Positions 1-11,037 of a stretch of DNA of 64,000 nt are shown piece by piece (the stretch's first letter is position 1; every line of letters starts with the position of its first letter). Both the position numbers and the translations under genes were made by a program. The stretch spans positions 45,134-109,133 of the forward strand of contig NZ_FUIE01000065.1 in the NCBI RefSeq assembly GCF_900163625.1. The letters are read 5' to 3'. The DNA is from Brevundimonas diminuta 3F5N (GTDB taxonomy: Bacteria; Pseudomonadota; Alphaproteobacteria; Caulobacterales; Caulobacteraceae). The notes beneath the pieces were generated by a model that had not been told where the DNA came from, searched no databases, and saw nothing but the letters and a program-made list of their open reading frames with translations.

Positions 1-1646
1 CTGAAAGTCGCCTCGTCGCGAGTGTAACGCAGGCCGCCCGACAGGGTCAGCTTGTCGGTCAGATCATAGTCGACCTGGCCGAAGACGGCGAAACTGTTGC
101 GCGTCTGGCTGTGCAGATTGTCGTACTGGGTCCGGGCCGTATAGCTGGTCCAGTGGGTGTCGAAGTCGATGTCGTCCGAGACGTAGAAGGCGCCTACGAT
201 CCAGTCCAGACGACCGCCCGTGTCATCGCTCAGGCGCATTTCCAGCGAGGTCTGGCTCAGCGTCTCATCCGCATCGAAGCGCGAGGCCGGATAGGGCGAG
301 CCGTCGCCGTTGCCCTGCACCGAGCGGGTCGTGCCTTGGACATTGCCGATCACCGCCAGGTTCAGGTTGTCGCCCAGGCGATGCTGCAACGCCGCCGACA
401 CGCCATAGATGTCGATGCTGTGGGTCGGATACTCCGACGAATAGAACTCGTACGGGTCGTCGTTCTCGCCCGCGTTGGCGATGTTGCTGTCAAGCGCCGC
501 CGAGATGCGGTCGTACTGGCGCGTGTCGCCCCGGTCGCGGCTGCCGAACAGCTTCACCGTCAGATTGGTCTCCGGCGTGAAGTCGAAAGCGACGGTAGCG
601 CGGCCGGCGAACAGATCCTTGTCTCCGAAACCTTCACGGCGGCCCGGATCGACGATGGGCGGAACCTGGGTCTGGGTCACGCCGGTGATGACCGGCTGGA
701 AGCCGGCCAGGTCGCCTGCGCCCGCCCCGGTCATGAAGCCGCCGCCCTGCTCGGCCAGCACGGCCAGGCGCACGCCGACCTTGTCGCTCAGGGGGCCGCC
801 GACGGCCGCCTCCATCGCCAGATAGTCATGGCTGCCGAACTCGAGGCGGCCCGAACCTTCGACCGTCTCGCCCGGTCCCTTGGTGATGGCGTTGATGACG
901 CCGGCCGTGGTGTTGCGGCCGTACAGGGTGCCCTGCGGCCCCTTCAGAATCTCGACCCGGTCCAGGTCGAACAGAGGCATGCCCAGATAGGCGTTCGAGG
1001 TCTGATAGACGCCGTCGACGTGCAGGGCGACCGAGGGGTTGCCGTTGGGCTTGTAATCGTCGGCCCCGCCGATGCCCCGGATGCTGATCATGCCGTAGTT
1101 GGCGCCGCCGAAGGCGTAGTTCACCGACACGCCCGGAACCTCGTCCACCAGGTCGGTCACGCTGTCGATGCCGCGACGAAGGGCGTCTTCGCCGTTCAGC
1201 ATGGTGACGGCCAGCGGCACGTCCTGGATACGTTGGGCGCGCTTCTGGGCCGTGACGATCACGTCCTCGATCGCGGTGACGCCCTCGGATCCGAGATCGG
1301 CATGGGCGACCGCAACAGAAAAGGTGCGCGCGCCGACCGGCGTCACGGTCAGGCCCGTGCCCTCCACCATACGACGCAGCGCCTCGGCGGGCGCCAGGAC
1401 GCCGACCACGCGGTTGGCGCGACGACCGCGCACGGCCTCCGGCGCGAACAGCACCTGCACGTCGGCGGTGCGCGCCAACGTCGTCAACGCCTCTTCCATC
1501 GACTGGCTCTCGATGGCGAAGGAGACGGCTGCGCCGCCGCTCGGCGACTGGGCCAGAGCCGGCGTCGCCGCCGCGACCGCAGCGACGGCCGAACAGGCCA
1601 GCAGCATGCGCTTGAAGGCGCCGGCGCGCGGCTTGGAAATGAACAT
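1..1646 (-). CDS. TonB-dependent receptor with N-terminal STN domain (3' part outside window)
   Basis: This is an outer-membrane, TonB-energised receptor. About 548 N-terminal residues are visible and the gene runs off the window edge. A signal peptide (residues 1-32, ending PALA before Q) is followed by an STN signalling domain (about 40-112), then a TonB-box/plug start around [10 protein letters not shown] and plug motifs such as [14 protein letters not shown], and then the beginning of the beta-barrel. The STN domain marks a transducer that signals to a FecR/FecI pair, and that pair lies directly upstream on the same strand. The ATG at 1646 has an AGGGG Shine-Dalgarno (SD) sequence. The substrate cannot be read from the sequence; it could be a siderophore, haem, a sugar or another nutrient. 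Confidence 0.93.
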   Translation of the reverse strand, partial: MFISKPRAGAFKRMLLACSAVAAVAAATPALAQSPSGGAAVSFAIESQSMEEALTTLARTADVQVLFAPEAVRGRRANRVVGVLAPAEALRRMVEGTGLTVTPVGARTFSVAVAHADLGSEGVTAIEDVIVTAQKRAQRIQDVPLAVTMLNGEDALRRGIDSVTDLVDEVPGVSVNYAFGGANYGMISIRGIGGADDYKPNGNPSVALHVDGVYQTSNAYLGMPLFDLDRVEILKGPQGTLYGRNTTAGVINAITKGPGETVEGSGRLEFGSHDYLAMEAAVGGPLSDKVGVRLAVLAEQGGGFMTGAGAGDLAGFQPVITGVTQTQVPPIVDPGRREGFGDKDLFAGRATVAFDFTPETNLTVKLFGSRDRGDTRQYDRISAALDSNIANAGENDDPYEFYSSEYPTHSIDIYGVSAALQHRLGDNLNLAVIGNVQGTTRSVQGNGDGSPYPASRFDADETLSQTSLEMRLSDDTGGRLDWIVGAFYVSDDIDFDTHWTSYTARTQYDNLHSQTRNSFAVFGQVDYDLTDKLTLSGGLRYTRDEATF

Positions 1647-1740
1647 GATAGCCCCTGAGATCTGGTCAGCCGCTCGTCGGCGGCTCCCCCTCAGAAACGG
1701 AGGCCTCTCCACAGACCCCCACCCCGTCGTGGAAATTTCA

Positions 1741-2748
1741 TCAAAGCGCAGCCGTTCCGTCAGACGCTTTTTCGGGAGATCCGATGCGCCAGTCCCCGTC
1801 CGGCGTGCGCCGCACCGACAGGCCGAACCCGCGCGCCAGGGCCAGGGCGAACTCCTGCCCGCCGTCATAGCGGAAGGAGCCTGAGATACGGATTTCCCCC
1901 GCCGCTGCATCCGTCAACGTCAGCCGCTCCGCCGAATAGCGGTTGAAGCGTTCGACCACCTCGCGAAGCGGACGGTCCCGTACGACCAGGCGCCCCATCC
2001 GCCAGGCCGTTTCGGCCTCGACATCAGCCGGCGCGGCGCGCAATTCGTCGCCGCGCGCCAGCCCGCCCTGCCCGGCCGTCAACATCAGGGCTGCGCCCAC
2101 ACCGCCTCTTTCCGCCACCCGCAGCCGCCCCTGCTCGACCACCGCCTCCGGCCGTCGATCCGCATGGGTCGCCTGGAAACGTCCCTGTTCGGTCGCCATC
2201 AACCGATCGCCGACGCGCAGGACGAAGGGCGCGGCGTCGGGCTGAATGTGGAAATAGGCCTGTCCCGCTTCCAGCACCGCCGCGCGACGTTCGGCGCCGT
2301 AGTCCAGGCGCAACCGGGACGACGGCGCCAACGTCACCTCCGACCCGTCCGGCAGAGACGCGGTCAGCCGCTGCCCCGCCTCGGTCACGATCAGCGCCCG
2401 CGCCGGTGACGACGCCGTCATCACCCACAACCCGCCGCATGACGCAGCAATGGCCCCGCCGGTCAGACCCAACAGGGCGCGACGCCGCGTCGTCCCCCGG
2501 TCAGCACGCCCCAGGGCGGCGGCGCGCAGGGCCAGCACCTCGGGCTGTCCCGCCTCAAGCTCCAGCATCCGCCACGCCTGCTGGCACGCGCGATAGTCGT
2601 GGATATGGCCGGGATCTTCGTCCAGCCAATGCCGGAAGGCGATCTCGTCCTGAGGGCTGGGCGCATCGCCGCCGTTCATGCGCGCGAACCAGAAGGCGGC
2701 CGGATCGGCCGTTTCCGCGTCGTCGGGTCGGAGATGAATCGGCGACAT
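1741..2748 (-). CDS. FecR family anti-sigma factor
   Basis: This is an inner-membrane regulator expected to hold or activate the neighbouring FecI-type sigma factor in response to the receptor's STN domain. It has 335 residues: a cytoplasmic DUF4880-like N-terminus (about 13-60, ending near the WRMLELE segment), a hydrophobic segment around residues 84-113 preceded by TTRRRALLGL, a periplasmic FecR domain (about 130-225) and an STN-like C-terminal end. The RRxALL pattern before the hydrophobic stretch resembles a twin-arginine signal, as known for some FecR proteins. Its ATG shares one base with the sigma-factor stop (TGATG), so the two are translationally coupled. The receptor starts about 95 bp downstream. 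Confidence 0.92.
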   Translation of the reverse strand: MSPIHLRPDDAETADPAAFWFARMNGGDAPSPQDEIAFRHWLDEDPGHIHDYRACQQAWRMLELEAGQPEVLALRAAALGRADRGTTRRRALLGLTGGAIAASCGGLWVMTASSPARALIVTEAGQRLTASLPDGSEVTLAPSSRLRLDYGAERRAAVLEAGQAYFHIQPDAAPFVLRVGDRLMATEQGRFQATHADRRPEAVVEQGRLRVAERGGVGAALMLTAGQGGLARGDELRAAPADVEAETAWRMGRLVVRDRPLREVVERFNRYSAERLTLTDAAAGEIRISGSFRYDGGQEFALALARGFGLSVRRTPDGDWRIGSPEKASDGTAAL

Positions 2749-3308
2749 CAGCGATCCCCCTCGACCAGGTCCACCCTGAGCGCCGACATCGCCCGCACCA
2801 TGTGCTTCTCGACCGCACTGACCGAAATGCCCAGGCGACGGGCGATCTGCGGATAGGTCAGGTTCTCGAACCGGCGCAGGATCACCACCGCCCGCGCCCG
2901 CGGCGGCAGGGCGTCCAGCGCCGCCAGCATCCGTTTCAAACGCTGCCTCCCCGCAATGATCTGTTCGGCGTCGGGCGCGTCATATTCGGCCAGCGCGTCA
3001 TTGATCTCGACGTGCAGGCCCTGCCCCCGCGCCTGCTCATAACGCCCCCGATCCCGCGCGATGTTGGCCGCCGCCTCGAAGACATAGCCGTCGACGTTCT
3101 GCAGACTCATCAGATCCGCGCGGCGCATCAGGCGCAGAAACAGATCCTGAACCATCTCCTCCGCATCCGCCGGCGACGTCGACCGCCGCAGGAAGAAGCG
3201 CGTCAGCGGCGCCCGCAGTCGCCGTGTCAGCGCCGCGAATCCCTCGTCGCACGTCAGGGCGGACGTCGCATCGTCCCCGTCGAAAGGCTGGCTTGGCTGT
3301 TGGTTCAC
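2748..3308 (-). CDS. FecI-like ECF sigma factor
   Basis: This is an extracytoplasmic-function sigma factor of 186 residues. Region 2 lies at about 27-95 (ADAEEMVQDLFLRL) and region 4 at about 130-183, with the helix-turn-helix YPQIARRLGISVSAVEKH. It is followed without a gap by a FecR gene and then an STN-containing TonB receptor, the usual order of a FecIR-type cell-surface signalling system (established for the family). The likely start is GTG at 3308. Its expected targets are its own operon, and perhaps the divergent phosphoesterase (inference). Confidence 0.92.
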   Translation of the reverse strand: MNQQPSQPFDGDDATSALTCDEGFAALTRRLRAPLTRFFLRRSTSPADAEEMVQDLFLRLMRRADLMSLQNVDGYVFEAAANIARDRGRYEQARGQGLHVEINDALAEYDAPDAEQIIAGRQRLKRMLAALDALPPRARAVVILRRFENLTYPQIARRLGISVSAVEKHMVRAMSALRVDLVEGDR

Positions 3309-3342
3309 GCCGCGCCCAATGGCGCCGCAGCGTCACCGCCTC

Positions 3343-3360
3343 ATGTCGGTCGCACGACAT
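3343..3360. promoter_or_regulatory. Inverted repeat between fecI-like and phosphoesterase genes
   Basis: ATGTCG-N6-CGACAT is a perfect 6-bp-arm inverted repeat, 35 bp upstream of the sigma-factor start and about 105 bp upstream of the divergent phosphoesterase start. It could be an operator for one or both genes. It does not look like a Fur box, and the protein that might bind it is unknown. Confidence 0.3.
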
Positions 3361-3465
3361 TTCCGTATCAGCGCGCGTCCGACGCGCTCAGCGACGTCGC
3401 CGCAGCCAAAGCGTCACACAGCGTCGCTAAGGGCGGCTGCATCACTGCTTCGGGATGCTCCACCT

Positions 3466-4608
3466 ATGACGACGTTCAAACACCTGGGCGCAGCGGTCGC
3501 CTTCAGCGCGGCGCTGCTGGGCGCGGCGGTTCCGGCCTGGGCCGAGGTCTTCACCATCGCCGTCGTCTCGGACACCCAGAACTACGCCGACGTCACCCTG
3601 CCCCAACCGCGCGGCGCCGCCACCTTCGACCAGCAGATGCGCCATCTGGTCGAGACACGCCAGGACAAGAACCTAGCCTTCGTCACCTTCGTCGGCGACA
3701 TCGTCCAGCACGGCGACGGCCAGTTCCGACGCGCCATCCCCGACGCCGAGGGCGAATACCAGGTCTTCGACACGCGCGAGGAATGGGACATCGCCAACCG
3801 CGCCGTCTCGATCTTGACTGACAGCGGCCTGCCGTTCGGCATGGTTCCCGGCAACCACGACTACGACAACTATTCATGGCGAGGCTACGACGGCGTCTCC
3901 GAACCGCTGGCGGGCGGCCGCGCCTGGAACTTCTACTTCGGCCCGCAGTCGCGCCATTTCATGGGCAAAGCCTGGTACGGCGGCGCCTCGACGAACGGCT
4001 TGAACAGCTTCCAGACCTTCACCGCCGGCGGCCTGTCCTTCCTGCACCTGTCGCTGGAGATGCAGCCGCCGCAGACCGCGCTCGACTGGGCCCAGGGCGT
4101 GATCGACGCCCATCCCGACACGCCCGTCATCGTCACCACCCATGAATGGCTGAAGCCTGACGTTCAGGAGCGATCCAACGGCTACGACAGCTATTTCGCG
4201 GGCGCCGACAACCTGCCGCCCGATCAGGTCTGGGATCGTTTCATTCGCAAGAACGCGATGATCTTCATGGTCCTGAGCGGGCACAACTACACCCGCCCGG
4301 TCGAAGGGGTGTCCAACGGCGAGAACCTGCGAATCGACCGCAACGAGGCGGGCCATCCCGTCTATCAGCTGATCCAGGACTATCAGGGCAACACGGTCGG
4401 ACCGGACGGCCAGGCCGGATCAGCCAACGGCGGCGCAGGCTGGCTGCGTTTCATGGCCTTCGACACCGAGACCCGCACCATCCGCTTCCATACCTATTCG
4501 ACGCTTCTGGACCGTTACGCGGGCCGCGACGGCGAGGCGACCTTCGGCGTCGCGCCCGAGCGTTCAGAGTTTGAACTGCCTTTCCCGCCCCAACTTCGGC
4601 CCATGTGA
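3466..4608 (+). CDS. Secreted calcineurin-like metallophosphoesterase
   Basis: This is a periplasmic or secreted metal-dependent phosphoesterase of 380 residues. ATG 3466 is chosen because it gives a clean signal peptide (MTTFKHLGAAV to PAWA before EVF). The family motifs appear in order: VVSDTQNY (metal Asp), GDIVQHGD, GNHDY, TTHEW and SGHNYTR, which together form the dinuclear metal site. It diverges from the FecI/FecR/TonB-receptor operon, so a role in releasing phosphate or a nutrient ligand is possible (inference). An in-frame upstream extension to 3319 is open but unlikely to be coding, because it would bury the signal peptide. The substrate is unknown. Confidence 0.9.
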   Translation: MTTFKHLGAAVAFSAALLGAAVPAWAEVFTIAVVSDTQNYADVTLPQPRGAATFDQQMRHLVETRQDKNLAFVTFVGDIVQHGDGQFRRAIPDAEGEYQVFDTREEWDIANRAVSILTDSGLPFGMVPGNHDYDNYSWRGYDGVSEPLAGGRAWNFYFGPQSRHFMGKAWYGGASTNGLNSFQTFTAGGLSFLHLSLEMQPPQTALDWAQGVIDAHPDTPVIVTTHEWLKPDVQERSNGYDSYFAGADNLPPDQVWDRFIRKNAMIFMVLSGHNYTRPVEGVSNGENLRIDRNEAGHPVYQLIQDYQGNTVGPDGQAGSANGGAGWLRFMAFDTETRTIRFHTYSTLLDRYAGRDGEATFGVAPERSEFELPFPPQLRPM

Positions 4609-4734
4609 CCCATCAGGTTCATAGGCGCCGAAGTCAGCTTCCGGCCTAGCCATAAAAGACCAACTGGACCTTCAGAACCATCCGGTTGGTCGTCACGCTC
4701 AACATCTGTTCAGTGACGGATGATGGAGCGGGCA

Positions 4735-4920
4735 ATGACGTCTCGAGAGCATGAACGCGTCCCTCACCAGCCGAAAAAGAGACCCCGGCTGTTCGAGGGC
4801 GATGATGTGGCCGAAGGCGGAGTTTCTCGCTCGACAGCGCTGACCCAGGTGTGGGTGCTGCCCGTCTGCGTCCTCGTTGCGGCGGCCGTCATCGGCGTCG
4901 TCGCCGTTTCAAACAGCTGA
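4735..4920 (+). CDS. Small single-span membrane protein
   Basis: This is a 61-residue protein of unknown function. It has a polar, basic N-terminus (HQPKKRPRLFEGDD) and one C-terminal transmembrane helix (VWVLPVCVLVAAAVIGVVAV). The start at 4735 is preferred because GGAG lies 8 nt upstream; an in-frame ATG at 4720 would add five residues. It stands alone between the phosphoesterase and the MoxR operon. I recognise no family. Confidence 0.55.
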   Translation: MTSREHERVPHQPKKRPRLFEGDDVAEGGVSRSTALTQVWVLPVCVLVAAAVIGVVAVSNS

Positions 4921-5025
4921 GGTCGCCGTCTCCTTCGCGATGGAGCGCATGGGCAGGCCCGAACATCCCCCTAGCCGTGCGACCTGTCGGTTGACTTGAC
5001 CGTCTCCGGCTCTATGGCTTGAAGC

Positions 5026-5673
5026 ATGGGGTCGAGGAACGTTGGAATGCAGGGAGAGGCCTCGGCTTCCAACGAAACGATCCCGCAGGCGCACGCCGCC
5101 CTGCTGAACGATCCGTCGTTTCAGTTCGACCGCGCCAATTTCGACCCGCCGCAGACTCCCGGCTGGCTGCGCTGGATCGGCGAGACGCTGCAGTTCCTGG
5201 CGCCGATGCTGAAATGGGTGTTCTGGATCGGGCTGGCCCTGCTGGCGGGGCTGATCCTCTACGCCATCGTGCGCGAGATCCTGCGGCTGCGGAAACCCGC
5301 CGCCAAGCCCGACAAGCCTGCGACGCCGGTCGATGCCGACTGGCGGCCGGACGTTCAGACGGCCCGCGATCTGCTGGCCGAGGCCGATGCGCTGGCCGCA
5401 CGCGGACAATACGCCGACGCCGCCCACCTGTTGTTGCTGCGCAGCGTGCAGGACATCGAAAAACGCCAGCCGCGCGCGCTGCGGGTGTCGTTGACCGCGC
5501 GCGAAATCGCCCGCCTGAAAGCCTTGCCCGAGGCGGCGCGACCCGCCTTTGAACGGATCGGCCGGGTGGTCGAACGCAGCCTGTTCGGCGGCGCCGCCGT
5601 GGACGCCCAGGATTTCGCCGACTGTCGCCAGGCCTATGAGGCCTTCGCCCTGCCCGAGGGCTGGCGCGCATGA
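5026..5673 (+). CDS. DUF4129 domain protein, first gene of the MoxR operon
   Basis: This is a membrane protein of 215 residues with one transmembrane helix (about 65-88, WVFWIGLALLAGLILYAIV) followed by a cytoplasmic helical region typical of DUF4129. DUF4129 proteins regularly occur with MoxR ATPases and DUF58 proteins, as here. The stop overlaps the next start by 4 nt (ATGA), so it is part of the same operon. Its biochemical role is not known. An internal ATG at 5047 with a better-placed GAGG could be the real start. Confidence 0.8.
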   Translation: MGSRNVGMQGEASASNETIPQAHAALLNDPSFQFDRANFDPPQTPGWLRWIGETLQFLAPMLKWVFWIGLALLAGLILYAIVREILRLRKPAAKPDKPATPVDADWRPDVQTARDLLAEADALAARGQYADAAHLLLLRSVQDIEKRQPRALRVSLTAREIARLKALPEAARPAFERIGRVVERSLFGGAAVDAQDFADCRQAYEAFALPEGWRA

Positions 5674-6882
5674 GCCGTTCCGCCAAGGCGGCCGGGAACG
5701 CCTTTTCACCCGTCGTCCTCATCAGCTTGCTGCTGGTCAGCGTCGTAGCCCTGGCCGGGCTGGGCGTGCTGTCGGCCTATGCGCCCGAACTGAAGTCCGG
5801 CGACGACGGCGGCGGCCACGCCCTGTCGCGCAGCTCGACCGGATTCGGCGCGGCGCCGGTGCTGCTGCGAAACCTCGGCGTGCCGGTGACGATGAGCCGA
5901 GGCCCCCTGACGCCCTCTTCGGACGAAAGCCTGCTGGTGCTGACGCCGACGCCCGACGCCAAGCCCGAACAGATCGACGACATCAACCATGCCGGCGCGA
6001 CCCTGATCGTCCTGCCCAAATGGAGCGCGGCGCCCGACCCCGAACACCCTGGCTGGGTTCGCACAATGGGCCTGCTGCCCGCCCAGGCCTCGCTCGCGCC
6101 GCTGAGCGAACACCTGCGTCAGGGCGCCCGCCTGCAATCGCGCGACGGCCGCGCGGCCGTCGCCTTGAAACGCCCCGACGGCACGCCCTTCGGCGCGCCG
6201 GTGGATGTCGATGCGCTGAAGACCCTGTCAGGCCCCGACTGGGTCCCTGTCGTGACGGACGATCAGGGTCGCCCGGTTCTGGCCATGCACGCGACCACGC
6301 GAGTCTATGTGCTGGCCGACGCCGACCTGCTCAGCACCCACGGGCTGAAGACGCTGAATGGGGCGCGCACGGCCGTCGCCCTGCTGGACGTCGTGCGAGC
6401 GGAAGACGCGCCGGTCATCTTCGACCTGACGCTGCACGGGATGCAGCGCACGCGCAGCCTATTACGGCTGATGCTGGAGCCGCCGCTGCTGGGCATGACG
6501 CTGGTGCTGGCGGCGCTGGCGGTCTTCGCCGGCTATCAGGCCGTCGTGCGTTTCGGCCCCGCGCGCGAGAGCGGCCGCGTCATCGCCCTGGGCAAGCGCG
6601 GGCTGGCCGACAATACGGCGGGGCTGGTGCGGCTGGCTCGGCGCGAACATCACATGGCTGCGCCCTACGCCCTGCTGACCCGCGCCGCCGTGGCCCGCGC
6701 CATCGGCGCCCCGCGCCGCCTGAGCGAGGACGAACTCGACGCCTTCCTCGACCGCGTCAGCCGGACCACCGGCGCGCACGCGACCTATTCCGCCTTGGCT
6801 GATCAGGCCAGGGCGGCCAAAACCCCCGGCGACCTGATGCGGGTCGCCGCCGCCCTCTATCGCTGGAACCAGGAGCTGACCC

Positions 6883-6896
<14 letters not shown>
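5670..6896 (+). CDS. DUF4350 domain membrane protein
   Basis: This is a protein of 408 residues with an N-terminal transmembrane helix ([20 protein letters not shown]), a periplasmic DUF4350-like domain containing [15 protein letters not shown] and [11 protein letters not shown], a second transmembrane helix near residue 270-290 ([19 protein letters not shown]) and a cytoplasmic tail. DUF4350 proteins commonly accompany MoxR/DUF58/DUF4129 genes. The gene overlaps its upstream neighbour by 4 nt and the moxR-like gene by 14 nt, so translation is coupled. Its biochemical function is unknown. Confidence 0.82.
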
Positions 6897-7835
<939 letters not shown>

Positions 7836-7839
<4 letters not shown>

Positions 7840-9152
7840 TCTATCCCAGCCGACGTGCGGTGACGGTGCTGGCGGCGGGAGCGCCCGTCGCCCTGCTGGC
7901 CGGCGTGCTGACGCCCGTCGGCTGGCTGGCCGGTCCGGTCTGGATCGCGGGCGTGACGGCGCTGTTCGCGCTGGACGCCCTGCTGACCGGTTCCCGCTCC
8001 GGCCTGACGCTGGACGCGCCCGAGCCGGTGCGCGCCGCCGTCGGGCGACCGGGCCTGGTCGGGCTGACGGCGCGCTTCGCGCCGCAAGGCCGCGCACCGC
8101 ATCAGGTCGAAGCCGCCCTGTCGGGCGAGGCCAAGCTGGGCGTGGACGACACCCCGCGCCAGGCCGGGGTCCGCGACCATATCGCCGTCCTCGCCTTCCC
8201 CTTCACGCCCGAGCGACGCGGCGACGCGGCCCTGCATGAGCTTTGGGTGCGCTGGCGCGGACCGATGGGTCTGACCTGGAAGCAGAAGACGTTCCGCCTG
8301 GATCTGTCGGCGCCGGTGCTGACCGATCTGCAGTGGGTGCGCGATCAGGCGGTGCGCCTGTTCGCTCGCGACGCCCTGTTCGGATCCAAGGCCCAGTTGG
8401 ACATCGGCGAAGGCGCCGAGTTCCAGGCCCTGCGCGACTATCAGCCCGGCATGGACCGGCGCGCCATCGACTGGAAGCAGTCAGCCCGCCACGCCGCCCT
8501 GCTGGCCAAGGAATTCCGCACCGAGCGCAACCATAACGTCATCATGGCCCTGGACTGCGGACGCGCCGCCTGCGAGCCGGTCGGCGGAATGCCGCGGGTG
8601 GACCGCTTCATCCATGCGGCCCTGCTGCTGTCCTACGCCTGCCTGCGCTCGGGCGACCGGGCGGGCCTGTTCGCCTTCGATTCCCGGCCGCGCCTGTCGA
8701 CCGGCGCCGTCGGCGGCATGAACGCCTTCCGCACCCTGCAGACCGTCGTCGGCCGGGTCGACTATTCGACGCACGAGACCAACTACACCCTGGCCCTGGC
8801 CACCCTGTCGGGACAGCTTCAGCGCCGATCTCTGATCGTGGTCTTCACCGACTTCACCGACTCCACCGCCGCCGAGCTGATGATCGAGTCTCTGGGCCGG
8901 TTGCTGAAACGCCACCTGGTGCTGTTCGTCGTTCTGCGCGACGAAGAGTTGGAGGGTCTTGCCGCCGCCGCGCCAGAAACGGCCGAGGACGTGTCGCGCG
9001 CCGTCGTGGCCGCCAGCCTGCTGCGCGAACGTGAAACGGTCATCAGCCGTCTGCGCCGCATGGGCGCCCACATCGTCGACGCCCCCGCCGATCAGGTCGG
9101 GCCCGAGGCGGTCAACGCCTATCTGGACCTGAAGCGGAGGGATCTGCTGTGA
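7836..9152 (+). CDS. DUF58 domain protein (VWA-like MoxR partner)
   Basis: This is a 438-residue protein starting on GTG within the moxR stop (GTGA). Two N-terminal hydrophobic helices (about 6-50) precede a beta-rich region and the DUF58 signature [20 protein letters not shown] at roughly residue 205. The downstream von Willebrand-A-like fold includes MALDCGRA and [16 protein letters not shown]58 proteins are the standard partner of MoxR ATPases and are thought to carry the metal-dependent adhesion-like site. It is in the middle of a six-gene operon. Confidence 0.92.
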
Positions 9153-10153
9153 CCGACGCCCCCCTGCTGAAAAGCCAACGCTTCCGCCAGGCGCGCGAAG
9201 ACGACTGGCGCCGCCTGGAACGGTTGATGGACAAGGCCGAAAAGGGCTCGGCGTCCAAACTGACTGACGAAGAGATTCTGGCCGTGCCGGTGCTGTACCG
9301 CTCGACCCTGTCGGCCCTGTCGGTGGCGCGCGAGACGTCGTTGGACCAGGGGCTAATCGACTATCTGGAGACGCTGTCGGCGCGAGCCTACTTCTTCGTC
9401 TACGGCTCGCGGGCGACGCTGCGCGACCGGCTGACCGCCTTCTTCCGCCATGACTGGCCCGCCTCGGTCAAAGGCCTGTGGCGCGAGACCCTGGTGTCCG
9501 CCGCCCTGATGCTGCTGGGCGCCGTGGTCGGCGGCTGGCTGGTGATGCACGATCCCGAGTGGTTCTACGCCTTTGTGCCGGGCGACCTGTCCGGAGGCCG
9601 CGATCCGGGCGCCTCGACCGCGACCTTGCGCGCCACGCTGGACGGGACCGAGAACGCCGACGGCCTGTCGGTGTTCGCGGCCTTCCTGTTCACCCACAAC
9701 GCCAAGGTCGCCCTGTTCGCCTTTGCGCTGGGCTTCGCCCTGTGTCTGCCGACCGGACTGCTGATCCTCTACAACGGCGCGACGCTGGGCGCCTTCTTCG
9801 CCCTGTTCGCCAGCCGCGGCCTGGGGGTCGAGCTGGGCGGCTGGCTGCTGATCCACGGCGTGACCGAGCTGTTCGCCGTCATCCTGGCCGGCGCCGCGGG
9901 TCTGAAGATCGGCTGGGCCGTCGCCTTCCCCGGCCGGGCGCACCGACTGGACGCCGCCGTTCAAGCCGGACGAACCGCAGGCGTGGTCATGGGCGGGGTC
10001 ATCGTCATGCTGCTGCTCGCCGGTTTGCTGGAGGGCTTCGGGCGGCAACTGATCGCCGACACCGGCCTGCGCTACGCCGTGGCGGGCGTGACGGCCCTGA
10101 TCTGGGGGCTCTACTTCTATGGTCCGAGACGGGAGGCGTCTCGTGTCCGCTGA
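9149..10153 (+). CDS. SpoIIM-like (DUF95) integral membrane protein
   Basis: This is a 334-residue protein of the stage II sporulation protein M family. It has a cytoplasmic N-terminal region of about 110 residues and then five or six transmembrane helices (for example VSAALMLLGAVVGGWLVM and VALFAFALGFALCLPTGLLI). In non-sporulating bacteria this family is common in MoxR operons next to an RDD protein, as here. GTG 9149 overlaps the DUF58 stop by 4 nt. The function outside sporulation is unknown. Confidence 0.88.
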   Translation: MTDAPLLKSQRFRQAREDDWRRLERLMDKAEKGSASKLTDEEILAVPVLYRSTLSALSVARETSLDQGLIDYLETLSARAYFFVYGSRATLRDRLTAFFRHDWPASVKGLWRETLVSAALMLLGAVVGGWLVMHDPEWFYAFVPGDLSGGRDPGASTATLRATLDGTENADGLSVFAAFLFTHNAKVALFAFALGFALCLPTGLLILYNGATLGAFFALFASRGLGVELGGWLLIHGVTELFAVILAGAAGLKIGWAVAFPGRAHRLDAAVQAGRTAGVVMGGVIVMLLLAGLLEGFGRQLIADTGLRYAVAGVTALIWGLYFYGPRREASRVR

Positions 10154-11024
10154 CGCCGCGAAGATCGACAAGACCGAGCGCCCCTTCATCACGCCCGAGG
10201 GCGTCGACCTGCGGCTGAACATCGGCGACGCGGGGCAAAGGGCGGCGGCCTTCCTGCTGGACGCCGGAATCATCATCGGCGTGCTGATCGCCTTCACCCT
10301 GGCCCTGATCTTCACCGGCGTCGGCGCCATAGGCGCAGCCGGGCAGGCGGGCGCGGAACTGGTCGCGGTGCTGTGGCTGGTGGTCTTCTTCCTGCTGAGG
10401 AACTTCTACTTCACCGCTTTCGAGCTGTCGGCCGCCGCCGCCACGCCCGGCAAACGGGCGATGGGCCTGCGCGTCGCCTCACGCGACGGCGGGCGGCTGC
10501 GGGCGGAATCGGTGTTCGCACGCAACGCCATGCGCGAGCTGGAGGTCTTCCTGCCGCTGTCGCTTCTGGTGACGCAGGCGGGTCAGGGCGGGGTCGACAG
10601 CTGGATGTATCTGCTGGCCTTCGTCTGGGCGGCGATCTTCGTCTTCTTCCCCCTGTTCAATCGGGACCGGTTGCGCCTGGGCGACCTGGTCGGCGGCACC
10701 TGGGTGGTGCGCACCCCACGCCGCAAGCTGACCCGCGACATGGCCGACGACGGGTCGGAACAACTGGCGAGGTATGACTTCACCCTGGCGCAGTTGGACG
10801 CCTATGGGGCCAAGGAGCTGCACGTTCTGGAATCCGTCCTGCGCACCGGCGAGCGCAAGACCATGCGCGCCGTCGCCGACCGCATCATGGTGAAAATCGG
10901 ATGGTCGCGCGATCCACACCAGACCGACCGCGACTTCCTCAGCGCCTATTACGCCGCCGTGCGTGGGCGGCTGGAGCAGAAGCTGCTGATGGGCGTGCGG
11001 CGTCGCGACAAGCACGACGTCTGA
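10143..11024 (+). CDS. RDD family membrane protein
   Basis: This is the last gene of the MoxR operon, with 293 residues from GTG 10143. That start is preferred because GGGAGG lies upstream at the right spacing; an in-frame ATG at 10119 would add eight residues. The RDD domain shows GQRAAAFLLDAGIIIG (the R and D signature positions) and ATPGKRAMGLRV, with about four transmembrane helices. It is followed by a charged cytoplasmic tail (about 200-293) rich in Arg and Asp. RDD proteins are presumed transport-related, but no substrate is known. Confidence 0.88.
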   Translation: MSADAAKIDKTERPFITPEGVDLRLNIGDAGQRAAAFLLDAGIIIGVLIAFTLALIFTGVGAIGAAGQAGAELVAVLWLVVFFLLRNFYFTAFELSAAAATPGKRAMGLRVASRDGGRLRAESVFARNAMRELEVFLPLSLLVTQAGQGGVDSWMYLLAFVWAAIFVFFPLFNRDRLRLGDLVGGTWVVRTPRRKLTRDMADDGSEQLARYDFTLAQLDAYGAKELHVLESVLRTGERKTMRAVADRIMVKIGWSRDPHQTDRDFLSAYYAAVRGRLEQKLLMGVRRRDKHDV

Positions 11025-11037
11025 CGCCGCGGCCCCA

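Noticed and set aside
111..1658. A 515-codon open frame on the plus strand
   Set aside because: It is antisense to the TonB-dependent receptor, which has signal peptide, STN and plug motifs. The plus-strand product is a low-complexity Arg/Ala/Gly sequence typical of GC-rich shadow frames.
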